This document shows, in pieces, positions 1 to 5,178 of a DNA stretch of 5,178 bases. Source of the stretch: Chloroflexia bacterium (GTDB lineage: Bacteria > Chloroflexota > Chloroflexia > Thermomicrobiales > UBA6265); NCBI GenBank assembly GCA_013696265.1, contig JACCYX010000270.1, positions 1 through 5,178 of the forward strand, read 5' to 3'. Position 1 is the first letter of the stretch; each line of letters opens with the position of its first letter. The notes below the pieces were generated by a model that searched no databases, was not told where the DNA came from, and was given only the letters and a program-made list of their open reading frames with translations. Position numbers and translations under genes: made by a program.

Positions 1-58
1 AATGTCACCCGCTAAAGTGTACGTGCCGGTGCGAGTGATGGACGGGTACGGACGTTGG

Positions 59-188
59 GCACTCCCACGTCATGTCGAGCGGAGTCGAGACATCTCCGGC
101 CGCAGCCGCCTCGGCGCCGACGTTCGCTGCGGCGAAGAGATCCCTCGACTTCGCTCGGGATGACGTTGGGGTGCTCGACATGACGTGG
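59..188. repeat. Composite inverted-repeat element made of two facing hairpin units
   Basis: Two arms, 59-96 and 137-174, are inverted copies of one another with 7 mismatches over 38 bases. A 7-base stem (99-105 with 127-133) continues the pairing into the 40-base centre, so the whole stretch can fold as one long hairpin or cruciform. Each 29-base core (68-96, and 137-165 read on the minus strand) also folds alone: a short stem, a tandem G-A/A-G mismatch, a G-C pair and a 6-base loop. The outer flank 173-188 is also a perfect inverted copy of 65-80 (16 bases). The element starts 5 bases past the helicase stop codon, so it may protect or terminate that transcript, but no T-run follows. From memory, short repeats whose spurious translation reads like VIPSEVEGS are common between genes in many bacterial genomes, and this looks like that class. 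No transposase is present. The repeat is directly visible; its role is inference. Confidence 0.8.
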
Positions 189-193
189 CGGCG

Positions 194-2248
194 TCATGCC
201 TTGCGGGGGATGCGGGCGGGGCGCGGTCGAGCGGGTTGTTTCGGCGGCTTTGTCCCGGCACTCCGGGAGGTGGCCGCGAGCGCGGCCTGTTTCGGCCGGG
301 CAGGCGGCGCCTTCGGCCTCGCCAGGAGACCGGCTTCATAGATGAAGGGGCTGGTCCACTCCTTACTGCGAGCAGACGGGTGGCCCACGATCAGGCGGTC
401 GGCCGCGCGGGTCATCGCCACGTAGAAGAGCCGCCGCTCCGACTCCATCTCGCCGAATTCCTTGCGCGTCAGCGGGTCGGGTGCGCTCAGGCCCGAGACC
501 CAGGGCAGGAAGACGATCTTCCACTGCCGGCCCTTGGCGCTGTGGTACGTGGAAAGATCGACCCGAGCGCCCTCCTGGCCCTTGACTTCGCCCGCCCTGG
601 CGATGAATTCGCGCAGTCGCTCGATCGCCCCGTCGCGCGTCGACTCCCGCCCCGCCAGGATCTTGCGGAGGAGCGCCAGCGAACTGTCATCGGTCCCCGT
701 TTCCTCCGCGTTCGAGGCGGATTTGCCCTTCGGCTGGGCGCCGTAGCCGAGGAAGCGGGATTCGATCGCTTCCAGTTCGGCCCCGATGGTTCGCGCCTGG
801 CGCAGGTAGTTGAGCGCGTTCTCGAATTGATGCAACGACCTGGTGGGAATATTGCCGTGCCGCAGCGAGAGCATCACTTCGGTGAGGTCGAGACCAGCGA
901 AGTCGTCCAGGCGGTCCTGCTTGATAGCGCGGGGAAACCATTTGAAGCTGGCGATCGCCGGGCGGTAGTCGGTGGCCGCGAGGCCGGTCCGGCTCCGGAG
1001 CATGGTCGAGAGATCGAGCAGCCGCAGTACGGCGTTCCAGTCCCCCACCAGGTCGCGATCGGCGCGGATCGCGAAGGGGATGCCCCGGGCGATCAGGTGA
1101 ACCTGGACCTCATCGAGGTGGGCATTGCGCCGGGTCAGGACCCCGATGTCGCCGTAGCTCAATTCCGGATCGGCGGCCACCGACTCGGCGATCGTCCGCG
1201 CGATCTCGCCGGCCTCGACGAGCCGGCCGTCGTGCCCGATGACTTCAATGGATCCGGGGCTGGCGACGCCGGAGACGGGGTTCTTCGGCACGCGGTCGGC
1301 GTTGTGGCCGATCAGTTCGCGGGACCGTTCCAGGATCGTGCGCGGGCAGCGGTAGTTCGTGCGCAACTCGTACGAGGTGAAGGCGCGGCCGAACGCGGCG
1401 TCGGGCCGGATCAGATGTTGGGCCGAGGCCCAGCGGAAGCCGTAGATCGCCTGGTCGTCATCGCCGGTGATGACGAGGGTGGCGTCTCGCGAGACGATCT
1501 CGATCAGGCGCTGGTCGAGGGGGTTGATGTCCTGAAACTCATCGACGATGACCTCCGAATAGCGGCTCCGGACCGCGTCGGCGACGCGCGGATTGGCGTC
1601 GAGCAGGACGTACGACCGCAGCTTCTGGTCGTCGAAGTCGATCATCCGCCGGTTGTCCAGGAACTCTTCGTAGCGGACGAACTCGCGCCGCAGTTGCTGG
1701 CTGAACGGTTTGGCGTGCCCGGCCTGGGGATACGAGGCGAGAAACTTTTCCGGCACGAGCTGGGGATAGGCGCGCATCACCCACGCTTCCAGGGCTTTGG
1801 CGGAGAAGTCCCGCGGATCGAAGAGGTGGCTCTTGAGGGTGCCAAACAACTCGACCAGCTTGCCGCCGTCGCTTTCCTCGACCAGCGTGGCGAGGAGCGG
1901 CTCTTCGGGACCGTAGAAGGCCGCGCCCGCGCGGGACCGCTCGTCCGGGAACTCCTGGGTCAGGATCCGGAGGCCGAAGGCGTTGAGGGTCCGGATCTCG
2001 ACGGGACCGTTGACATCCAGCCGTTGCAACGTCCGCTGGAAGGCGCCCTTCGCCTGGTTGTCGAAGGTCAGGATCAGGATCCGGCGCGGAGGCACGCCGG
2101 CGGCGATCCGCGCCCCGACCCGCCGGGCGAGGGTTTCGGTCTTGCCCGAACCGGCCGGCGCGAGGACGCGGATCGACCGCTCTGGCGAGGCGATGACGGC
2201 CTGCTGCCAGGTATCGGGTTCGTGGGTGCGGGCAACGGAAACGCTCAT
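194..2248 (-). CDS. UvrD/PcrA/Rep-type superfamily 1 ATP-dependent DNA helicase
   Basis: This 684-residue cytoplasmic protein is predicted to be a 3'-to-5' DNA translocase/helicase that uses ATP to unwind DNA in repair or replication restart. The motifs appear in the correct order: Q-motif glutamines at 15-16, Walker A APAGSGKT (30-37), motif Ia ILILTFDNQAKGAF (57-70), Walker B VIVDEFQD (233-240), motif III TGDDDQAIYGFRWA (261-274), motif IV ELRTNYRCPRTIL (294-306), motif V LSTYHSAKGRQWKIVF (565-580) and motif VI RRLFYVAMTRAADRLIV (605-621). Length is near UvrD/PcrA (about 720). The C-terminus differs: after about residue 641 it is a Pro/Ala/Lys/Arg-rich, probably disordered basic tail rather than an obvious Tudor-like domain. 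ATG at 2248 is the first available in-frame start; a purine-rich AGAGG lies about 12 bases upstream, slightly far. Odd points are TLNAFG where relatives usually have a histidine (THSF-like), and FRWA instead of FRGA in motif III. The family call is secure; which subfamily (uvrD, pcrA, or an accessory UvrD-like helicase) is not, so no symbol is given. Confidence 0.96.
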   Translation of the reverse strand: MSVSVARTHEPDTWQQAVIASPERSIRVLAPAGSGKTETLARRVGARIAAGVPPRRILILTFDNQAKGAFQRTLQRLDVNGPVEIRTLNAFGLRILTQEFPDERSRAGAAFYGPEEPLLATLVEESDGGKLVELFGTLKSHLFDPRDFSAKALEAWVMRAYPQLVPEKFLASYPQAGHAKPFSQQLRREFVRYEEFLDNRRMIDFDDQKLRSYVLLDANPRVADAVRSRYSEVIVDEFQDINPLDQRLIEIVSRDATLVITGDDDQAIYGFRWASAQHLIRPDAAFGRAFTSYELRTNYRCPRTILERSRELIGHNADRVPKNPVSGVASPGSIEVIGHDGRLVEAGEIARTIAESVAADPELSYGDIGVLTRRNAHLDEVQVHLIARGIPFAIRADRDLVGDWNAVLRLLDLSTMLRSRTGLAATDYRPAIASFKWFPRAIKQDRLDDFAGLDLTEVMLSLRHGNIPTRSLHQFENALNYLRQARTIGAELEAIESRFLGYGAQPKGKSASNAEETGTDDSSLALLRKILAGRESTRDGAIERLREFIARAGEVKGQEGARVDLSTYHSAKGRQWKIVFLPWVSGLSAPDPLTRKEFGEMESERRLFYVAMTRAADRLIVGHPSARSKEWTSPFIYEAGLLARPKAPPARPKQAALAATSRSAGTKPPKQPARPRPARIPRKA

Positions 2249-2282
2249 GAAGACGCGGCAACCTCTGAAAGCGATGGAGAAC

Positions 2283-2371
2283 GGGTGATGGTTCGGGTCA
2301 ATTCGGTGGATTGGCGCGGCAGATGCGCCGGAGAGTTTGTGGCGCGATAAGCAGCCGTTGCGCCATCACCC
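2283..2371 (-). other. Potentially structured leader upstream of the helicase gene
   Basis: A perfect 9-base inverted repeat, 2283-2291 with 2363-2371, encloses two smaller stems: 2313-2317 with 2325-2329 (GGCGC/GCGCC, 7-base loop) and 2340-2345 with 2360-2365 (TGGCGC/GCGCCA, 14-base loop). The last stem shares bases 2363-2365 with the outer stem, so those two compete. The block ends 34 bases upstream of the helicase start codon and would be part of its 5' leader if transcription begins above it. The pairings are read from the sequence. A regulatory role is inference, and short GC-rich stems arise by chance in such DNA. Confidence 0.35.
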
Positions 2372-2372
2372 A

Positions 2373-2404
2373 ATCGTCATTTCGAGTTTGCGAGAAATGA
2401 CGGT
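2373..2404. repeat. Small solitary hairpin, third copy of the repeat unit
   Basis: The arms CGTCATTTC (2375-2383) and GAAATGACG (2394-2402) pair perfectly over 9 bases. An A-T pair and a T-G wobble extend the stem outward to 2373-2404. Inside the stem lie a tandem G-A/A-G mismatch (2384-2385 with 2392-2393), a G-C pair and a 4-base TTTG loop. The scaffold CGTCAT-NN-CGAG-loop-CGAG-NN-AT is the same as in the two units of the 59-188 element, with TT/AA at the variable stem position and a shorter loop. It sits in the gap between the molybdopterin-binding gene and the helicase gene. No T-run follows on either strand, so it is not a canonical intrinsic terminator. Confidence 0.7.
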
Positions 2405-2432
2405 CCGTTGGGAGAACTGGTTCAACCCAATC

Positions 2433-2459
2433 AGCCTTGGCGCACCACTGCGCGTGGCT
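2433..2459 (-). terminator. Terminator-like hairpin after the molybdopterin-binding gene (weak)
   Basis: An inner stem GCGCA/TGCGC (2440-2444 with 2449-2453) closes a CCAC loop. An outer stem AGCC/GGCT (2433-2436 with 2456-2459) extends it across a small internal loop. It lies about 30 bases past the stop codon of the minus-strand gene that ends at 2489, where a 3'-end hairpin would be expected. No T-run follows in the minus direction, so efficient intrinsic termination is uncertain. It may instead protect the 3' end, or be chance pairing. Confidence 0.3.
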
Positions 2460-2488
2460 TCAGACCCTGCGAGTAGTGTACCCGTCCC

Positions 2489-3544
2489 TCACGTTTCGTC
2501 CGGCTCGTCGACGGTATCGAGATCGTAGTTTGGGAAACGCCAGCCCATGTCGCGATCCAGCAAGCCGCCGTACCCGAGGGAGGCGAGGTCGTCGGCGTTG
2601 ACCGTTTCGCCCGCCATCACCCACGGCAGCACCAGGTCGGCGACGGTCGCCTTCGAATACATCGAGCACGAGGCCAGGTTCACGATCGGGATCGAGCCGT
2701 CCATGATCTCGCCCAGCCAGAACATCGAACCGGGGTGGGCGGGGGCGCCGAGGCGGACGATCGATGCCCCGATTTCCGGCATCGCTAGGATCGAGGCGTC
2801 CAGCGGGTCCATCATGTTCCCACCCGCCGTCAGCACGAGGTTCGCCCCATCCTGGAGCAAGCGGTCGATGGCCGCCGCGACCGCCTCCGGGGCGTTCGCC
2901 ACGTAGTCGAACCGGAGCGTTTCGCTCCCGTACCAGGCCATCTTGGACCGAACCGCCGCCTCGAAGCGGCCGCGGACATTCCCGGCGAGTCCTTCGGTGA
3001 CGACCACGCCGACGCGGTGCGGCAGGTAGGGCTTTACCTCCATCACCGGCTGCCCGAGGTTCGCCACCAGCGTTTCAACCTCACGCAGGATCTGTTCCGG
3101 CATGGCTACGGTGGCGATCTTGGCCCCCGCAACGATCTTGCCGGGCACGACCGGGAGCCGGTCAAGCACGGTGAAGATACCCACCGGGGCGTGCCGGTTG
3201 ATGGCATGGACCGCTTCCGCGTCGACCCGCAGCAGGCCCTTGTGGGCGGCGATCACGTTCACCCGGCTTTGGACCGGCTCGCGGACGGCTAATCCCGGCC
3301 CGGCGACCAGCGCGGCGAGCCGGCGGCCGGCCTCGTCCTCGTGCACATCGCCCGCGTCGAGGCGCACCAGGTGCACCGGCCCGTCGACCCGGGCGAGGAT
3401 GTCGAGATCCGCCGGCTGGATCGGCTGACCCTTGCGCAACCGTCCCCCACCGGGCACGCGGACGGCGTGGGTGACGATCGCCCCGACCAGGTTGTCTGGC
3501 GAGTCCGCGAACGTTTCTGGATCGAAGGAGAAGGCCTGCATCAT
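2489..3544 (-). CDS. Stand-alone molybdopterin-binding protein with MoeA/MoaB-like (MoCF) domain
   Basis: This 351-residue, probably cytoplasmic protein has no signal peptide or membrane segment. The C-terminal part resembles the MoCF_biosynth fold of MoaB/MogA/MoeA: VGVVVTEG (178-185) opens the domain, NLVLTAGGNMMDPLD (235-249) matches the TGG...D pterin-binding loop, and HPGSMFWLG (270-278) corresponds to the KPG segment of MoeA. The N-terminal half carries the MoeA-like features THAVRVPGGGRLRKG (25-39) and GDVHEDEAGRRLA (65-77), as in proteins that in some bacteria are fused to a MobA/MocA-type nucleotidyltransferase. Here no such fusion exists; the protein ends after SLGYGGLL and a short acidic tail. 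The usual MoeA LPGNP loop is replaced by NLASCSMYSK (289-298), so molybdate insertase activity should not be assumed. A role in binding or delivering molybdenum cofactor to a hydroxylase is inference. Two adjacent ATGs exist; a GAAAG sequence lies 3 bases before the first and 6 before the second, so the second (3541) may be the true start. Confidence 0.88.
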   Translation of the reverse strand: MMQAFSFDPETFADSPDNLVGAIVTHAVRVPGGGRLRKGQPIQPADLDILARVDGPVHLVRLDAGDVHEDEAGRRLAALVAGPGLAVREPVQSRVNVIAAHKGLLRVDAEAVHAINRHAPVGIFTVLDRLPVVPGKIVAGAKIATVAMPEQILREVETLVANLGQPVMEVKPYLPHRVGVVVTEGLAGNVRGRFEAAVRSKMAWYGSETLRFDYVANAPEAVAAAIDRLLQDGANLVLTAGGNMMDPLDASILAMPEIGASIVRLGAPAHPGSMFWLGEIMDGSIPIVNLASCSMYSKATVADLVLPWVMAGETVNADDLASLGYGGLLDRDMGWRFPNYDLDTVDEPDET

Positions 3545-3732
3545 GGTCTTTCTGGTAACCCGCCACCGCTCCGGAAAGTATCGCCGGAAACGGCGGCGAG
3601 GCTCCGGCCGCGGGTTGCCGATGCGTCATGGATGCCGCGAAATCTCTGATAAACTAATGGGAATACACGCGCACCTTCCACGACACGATGCTGGCGGTTG
3701 GCGTCGGTTTCTTCATTTAGAAGGAAGCCGCG

Positions 3733-3757
3733 GGACCGACGGACGAGTCCACGGTCC
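3733..3757 (+). other. Imperfect hairpin/palindrome in the ATPase gene leader
   Basis: GGACCG (3733-3738) pairs with CGGTCC (3752-3757). Inside this, GGA (3741-3743) pairs with TCC (3748-3750) around a CGAG loop, across a small internal loop. It lies about 50 bases upstream of the GTG start of the plus-strand ATPase gene. It could be a leader RNA structure or a dyad operator for a DNA-binding protein, or chance in GC-rich DNA. Only the symmetry is directly seen. Confidence 0.3.
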
Positions 3758-3773
3758 AGGCGTGTTCGGCTGT

Positions 3774-3803
3774 CGCTCCGCGAAGCTGTACCGCATTGGA
3801 GCG
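3774..3803 (+). promoter_or_regulatory. Hairpin that can cover the ATPase gene ribosome binding site
   Basis: CGCTCC (3774-3779) is exactly complementary to GGAGCG (3798-3803), which contains the Shine-Dalgarno GGAG (3798-3801). A further short stem GCG/CGC (3780-3782 with 3792-3794) can form inside, leaving a 3-base bulge. The GGAG is 8 bases before GTG 3810, and this decides the start. If the stem forms in the mRNA it would hide the site and lower translation. Pairing is visible; regulation is inference. Confidence 0.4.
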
Positions 3804-3809
3804 TGAACC

Positions 3810-5178
3810 GTGTCCGCAGTGCATCACTCAGGCGCCCTCCCCCGCGAACCGGAGCCGGAACACGGCATCCACGGCACGCAGGAAATCCCGAACCAGCCGG
3901 GAATCCGGCTCGACGAGACGCCGGTGATCGGCCGGGGCCAGGAACTCGACCGGATCGTGGCCCGCCTGGGTGCCGTCCGCGACGGACGCCTCGCCATGAT
4001 CGCCCTCGCCGGCGAGGCGGGCATCGGCAAAACCCTGCTCATGCATACGGTGTCGGAACGTGCCCGCCAGGAAGGGTTCCTGGTGGTATGGGCGCGGATG
4101 CTCGAAGGCGATTGGCAACCCTCGTATCACGCCTGGGCAGAAATCCTGCAGCAGGCGATGATCGAGCTGGACTGGCCCAGGCCAGGCGACGACCCGCCGG
4201 AATGGGCCCAGACCCTCCTGCCTATCGCGCCCCTGCTCACCCAGTTGTACCCGCACCTGTCGCCGGTCGCCAACCTCGGCGTTCACGAAGAACGGTTCCG
4301 GCTGCCTGATGCGATCGTCCGCTGCCTGGATGACCTCAGCCGGCGCCAACCCCTGCTGATCGCGCTCGACGACCTCCAGTGGTCCGACCCCGGATCGCTG
4401 CGGGTACTCCTGCACCTCGGACGGTCGTCGCGCCCGGCGGCCCTGATGGTACTGACGGCCTATCGCGACGATTATGTCGATCGATCGGGGCCGTTGGTCG
4501 ATGCGTTGAGCCAAATCAGGCGTGAAGCACGGTTCGAGGAAATCGCGTTGCCGGGACTCTCGCCCGGTGAGGTGGAAGGGCTCATGCGGAGCATTGGCGG
4601 CGATCCGGTTCCGGCGCCCGTCGTGAAGCTGGTCAGTGAGGCGACGCACGGCAATCCCTTCTTCGTGCACGAGATAACCCGGCACTTGATCGAGGAAGAC
4701 CGGCTGCCGGACGACTCCGCGGGGGCGGGTCCAGCGGACATGGCCGAGCTTTCGATTCCGGAGAGCCTGCGGCAGGTGGTCGATCATCGCCTGGCGCGGC
4801 TCTCGGCCTCGGCCCAGCGCATGCTCCGCCTGGCGGCCGTCTGCACCGATGGCTTCGATTTCCCGATGTTGCGGGCCCTGACCTCGCTGGAGGAAGACGA
4901 GCTGCTCGACGCGATCGACGAGGCGCTGGCGGCGCGCCTGATCGCCCCGACCGGAAGCGATGTCGAACGCTACGACTTCCAGCACGCGCTGGTTCGGCGC
5001 GCCCTCTACGACGGCTGGAGTCCCTCCCGCCGGATCCGCCTGCACCGGGCGCTGGCGACCTCGCTCGAACAGGTGCACCGGGACGCCCGCCACCTCTACG
5101 CGCCGGCGCTGGCGGTGCACTATCACATTTCGGCGAGCGTGCCGGGTGCCGGGGCGGGCGTGCCGTACGCCCTGGCGG
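3810..5178 (+). CDS. AAA_16/STAND-type ATPase, N-terminal part of a probable LuxR/MalT-like regulator (runs off the window)
   Basis: The frame is open for 456 codons to the window edge, so the gene is partial at its 3' end. The start is GTG: an in-frame TGA at 3804-3806 blocks any earlier start, and GGAG sits 8 bases before. After a polar 38-residue leader comes VIGRGQELDRI (39-49), the typical entry of AAA_16 domains. Then come Walker A GEAGIGKT (68-75), Walker B LLIALDDLQWSD (182-193), a sensor strand MVLTAYRDD (213-221), and GNPFFVHE (281-288), a hallmark of these ATPases. Next is a winged-helix-like segment from SIPESLRQVVDHRL (315-328), and FQHALVRRALYD (390-401), which in relatives leads into a TPR-rich region. 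These proteins are ATP-driven signalling switches in the cytoplasm. Relatives end in TPR repeats with or without a LuxR helix-turn-helix, or carry a cyclase or kinase domain elsewhere. No N-terminal DNA-binding, cyclase or kinase domain is present here, so an effector, if any, should be at the unseen C-terminus. Confidence 0.92.
   Translation, partial: MSAVHHSGALPREPEPEHGIHGTQEIPNQPGIRLDETPVIGRGQELDRIVARLGAVRDGRLAMIALAGEAGIGKTLLMHTVSERARQEGFLVVWARMLEGDWQPSYHAWAEILQQAMIELDWPRPGDDPPEWAQTLLPIAPLLTQLYPHLSPVANLGVHEERFRLPDAIVRCLDDLSRRQPLLIALDDLQWSDPGSLRVLLHLGRSSRPAALMVLTAYRDDYVDRSGPLVDALSQIRREARFEEIALPGLSPGEVEGLMRSIGGDPVPAPVVKLVSEATHGNPFFVHEITRHLIEEDRLPDDSAGAGPADMAELSIPESLRQVVDHRLARLSASAQRMLRLAAVCTDGFDFPMLRALTSLEEDELLDAIDEALAARLIAPTGSDVERYDFQHALVRRALYDGWSPSRRIRLHRALATSLEQVHRDARHLYAPALAVHYHISASVPGAGAGVPYALA

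Larger units (their letters stand above)
3545..3809. promoter_or_regulatory. Divergent intergenic region with weak promoter candidate
   Basis: This 265-base gap separates the minus-strand molybdopterin gene from the plus-strand ATPase gene and must hold the start signals of both. The most promoter-like spot is the locally AT-rich stretch 3641-3664. It contains TGATAAACT (3647-3655), an extended -10-like sequence for the plus strand (4 of 6 matches to TATAAT plus the upstream TG). No good -35 sits at 16-18 bases. If used, it gives a leader of roughly 150 bases before the ATPase gene. For the minus strand I see only a GATACT-like hexamer about 30-40 bases before the start codon and no convincing -35. 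No recognisable operator or riboswitch is seen. Confidence 0.3.

Noticed and set aside
1..58. The left edge, considered for an insertion sequence end or a gene fragment.
   Set aside because: No terminal inverted repeat, target duplication or coding signal could be supported in this short stretch.
12..341. Small open frames (61 to 89 codons) at the left end, with translations such as NVIPSEVEGSL.
   Set aside because: They are translations of the inverted-repeat element and of the helicase tail antisense. This type of peptide is a known artefact of intergenic repeats.
185..2350. A 721-codon open frame on the plus strand, longer than the helicase gene it overlaps.
   Set aside because: It lies antisense to a gene with complete helicase motifs. 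Its translation is Arg/Gly/Asp/Pro-rich with no recognisable domain, as expected for the complement of GC-rich codons.
2373..2404. A canonical rho-independent terminator at the 9-base hairpin.
   Set aside because: No T-run follows on either strand, and the sequence matches the repeat unit at the left end better than a terminator.
194..3544. A possible defence system (a UvrD-like helicase as in Gabija) formed with neighbouring genes.
   Set aside because: No OLD/TOPRIM nuclease partner is present. The adjacent gene is a molybdopterin-binding protein and the ATPase on the other side is divergent.
3657..3806. A 49-codon open frame ending 3 bases before the GTG of the ATPase gene and in the same frame, possibly a leader peptide.
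   Set aside because: No Shine-Dalgarno precedes its ATG, the ATG is immediately next to the best -10 candidate, and the composition is not protein-like. It may simply be the open frame above the start.
3828..5126. A 432-codon open frame on the minus strand.
   Set aside because: It is antisense to the ATPase gene, whose Walker A and B and other motifs are clear. The translation shows no domain and is a codon-bias shadow.

Overview
The window is GC-rich chromosomal DNA from a bacterium that uses Shine-Dalgarno initiation. It holds two complete genes on the minus strand and the first 456 codons of a third gene on the plus strand. Two kinds of content point loosely to a Chloroflexota-like organism (Thermomicrobia and relatives): a large STAND-type ATPase, and a stand-alone molybdopterin-binding protein of the type found beside molybdoenzyme genes. 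This placement is inference from protein character only. Actinomycetota or another GC-rich phylum is not excluded.

Layout, left to right. Bases 59-188 are a large composite inverted repeat that begins only 5 bases beyond the stop codon of the first gene. Bases 194-2248 (minus) encode a complete UvrD/PcrA/Rep-type superfamily 1 helicase of 684 residues with all core motifs. The 240-base gap 2249-2488 has no gene. It contains a potentially structured leader (2283-2371), a small hairpin related to the repeat at the left end (2373-2404), and a terminator-like hairpin (2433-2459). Bases 2489-3544 (minus) encode a 351-residue MoeA/MoaB-like molybdopterin-binding protein. The 265-base gap 3545-3809 is a divergent intergenic region with a weak promoter candidate and two hairpins, one of which can cover the ribosome binding site of the next gene. 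Bases 3810 to the window end (plus) encode the N-terminal part of an AAA_16/STAND ATPase, probably a large LuxR/MalT-type regulator or a related signalling ATPase. Its C-terminal sensor or DNA-binding part lies outside the window.

The three genes do not form an obvious pathway. The helicase serves DNA repair or replication, the molybdopterin protein serves cofactor handling, and the ATPase is probably regulatory. The gap between the two minus-strand genes holds several hairpins and does not suggest tight co-transcription. I see no convincing new multi-gene system.

The most interesting signal is non-coding. Three copies of a small hairpin unit (two inverted copies in 68-165 and one in 2375-2402) share a scaffold. 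They differ mainly at a two-base position in the stem, and the opposite strand of the stem changes to match (GT/AC, CC/GG, TT/AA). That is compensatory covariation and suggests the hairpin fold itself is maintained.
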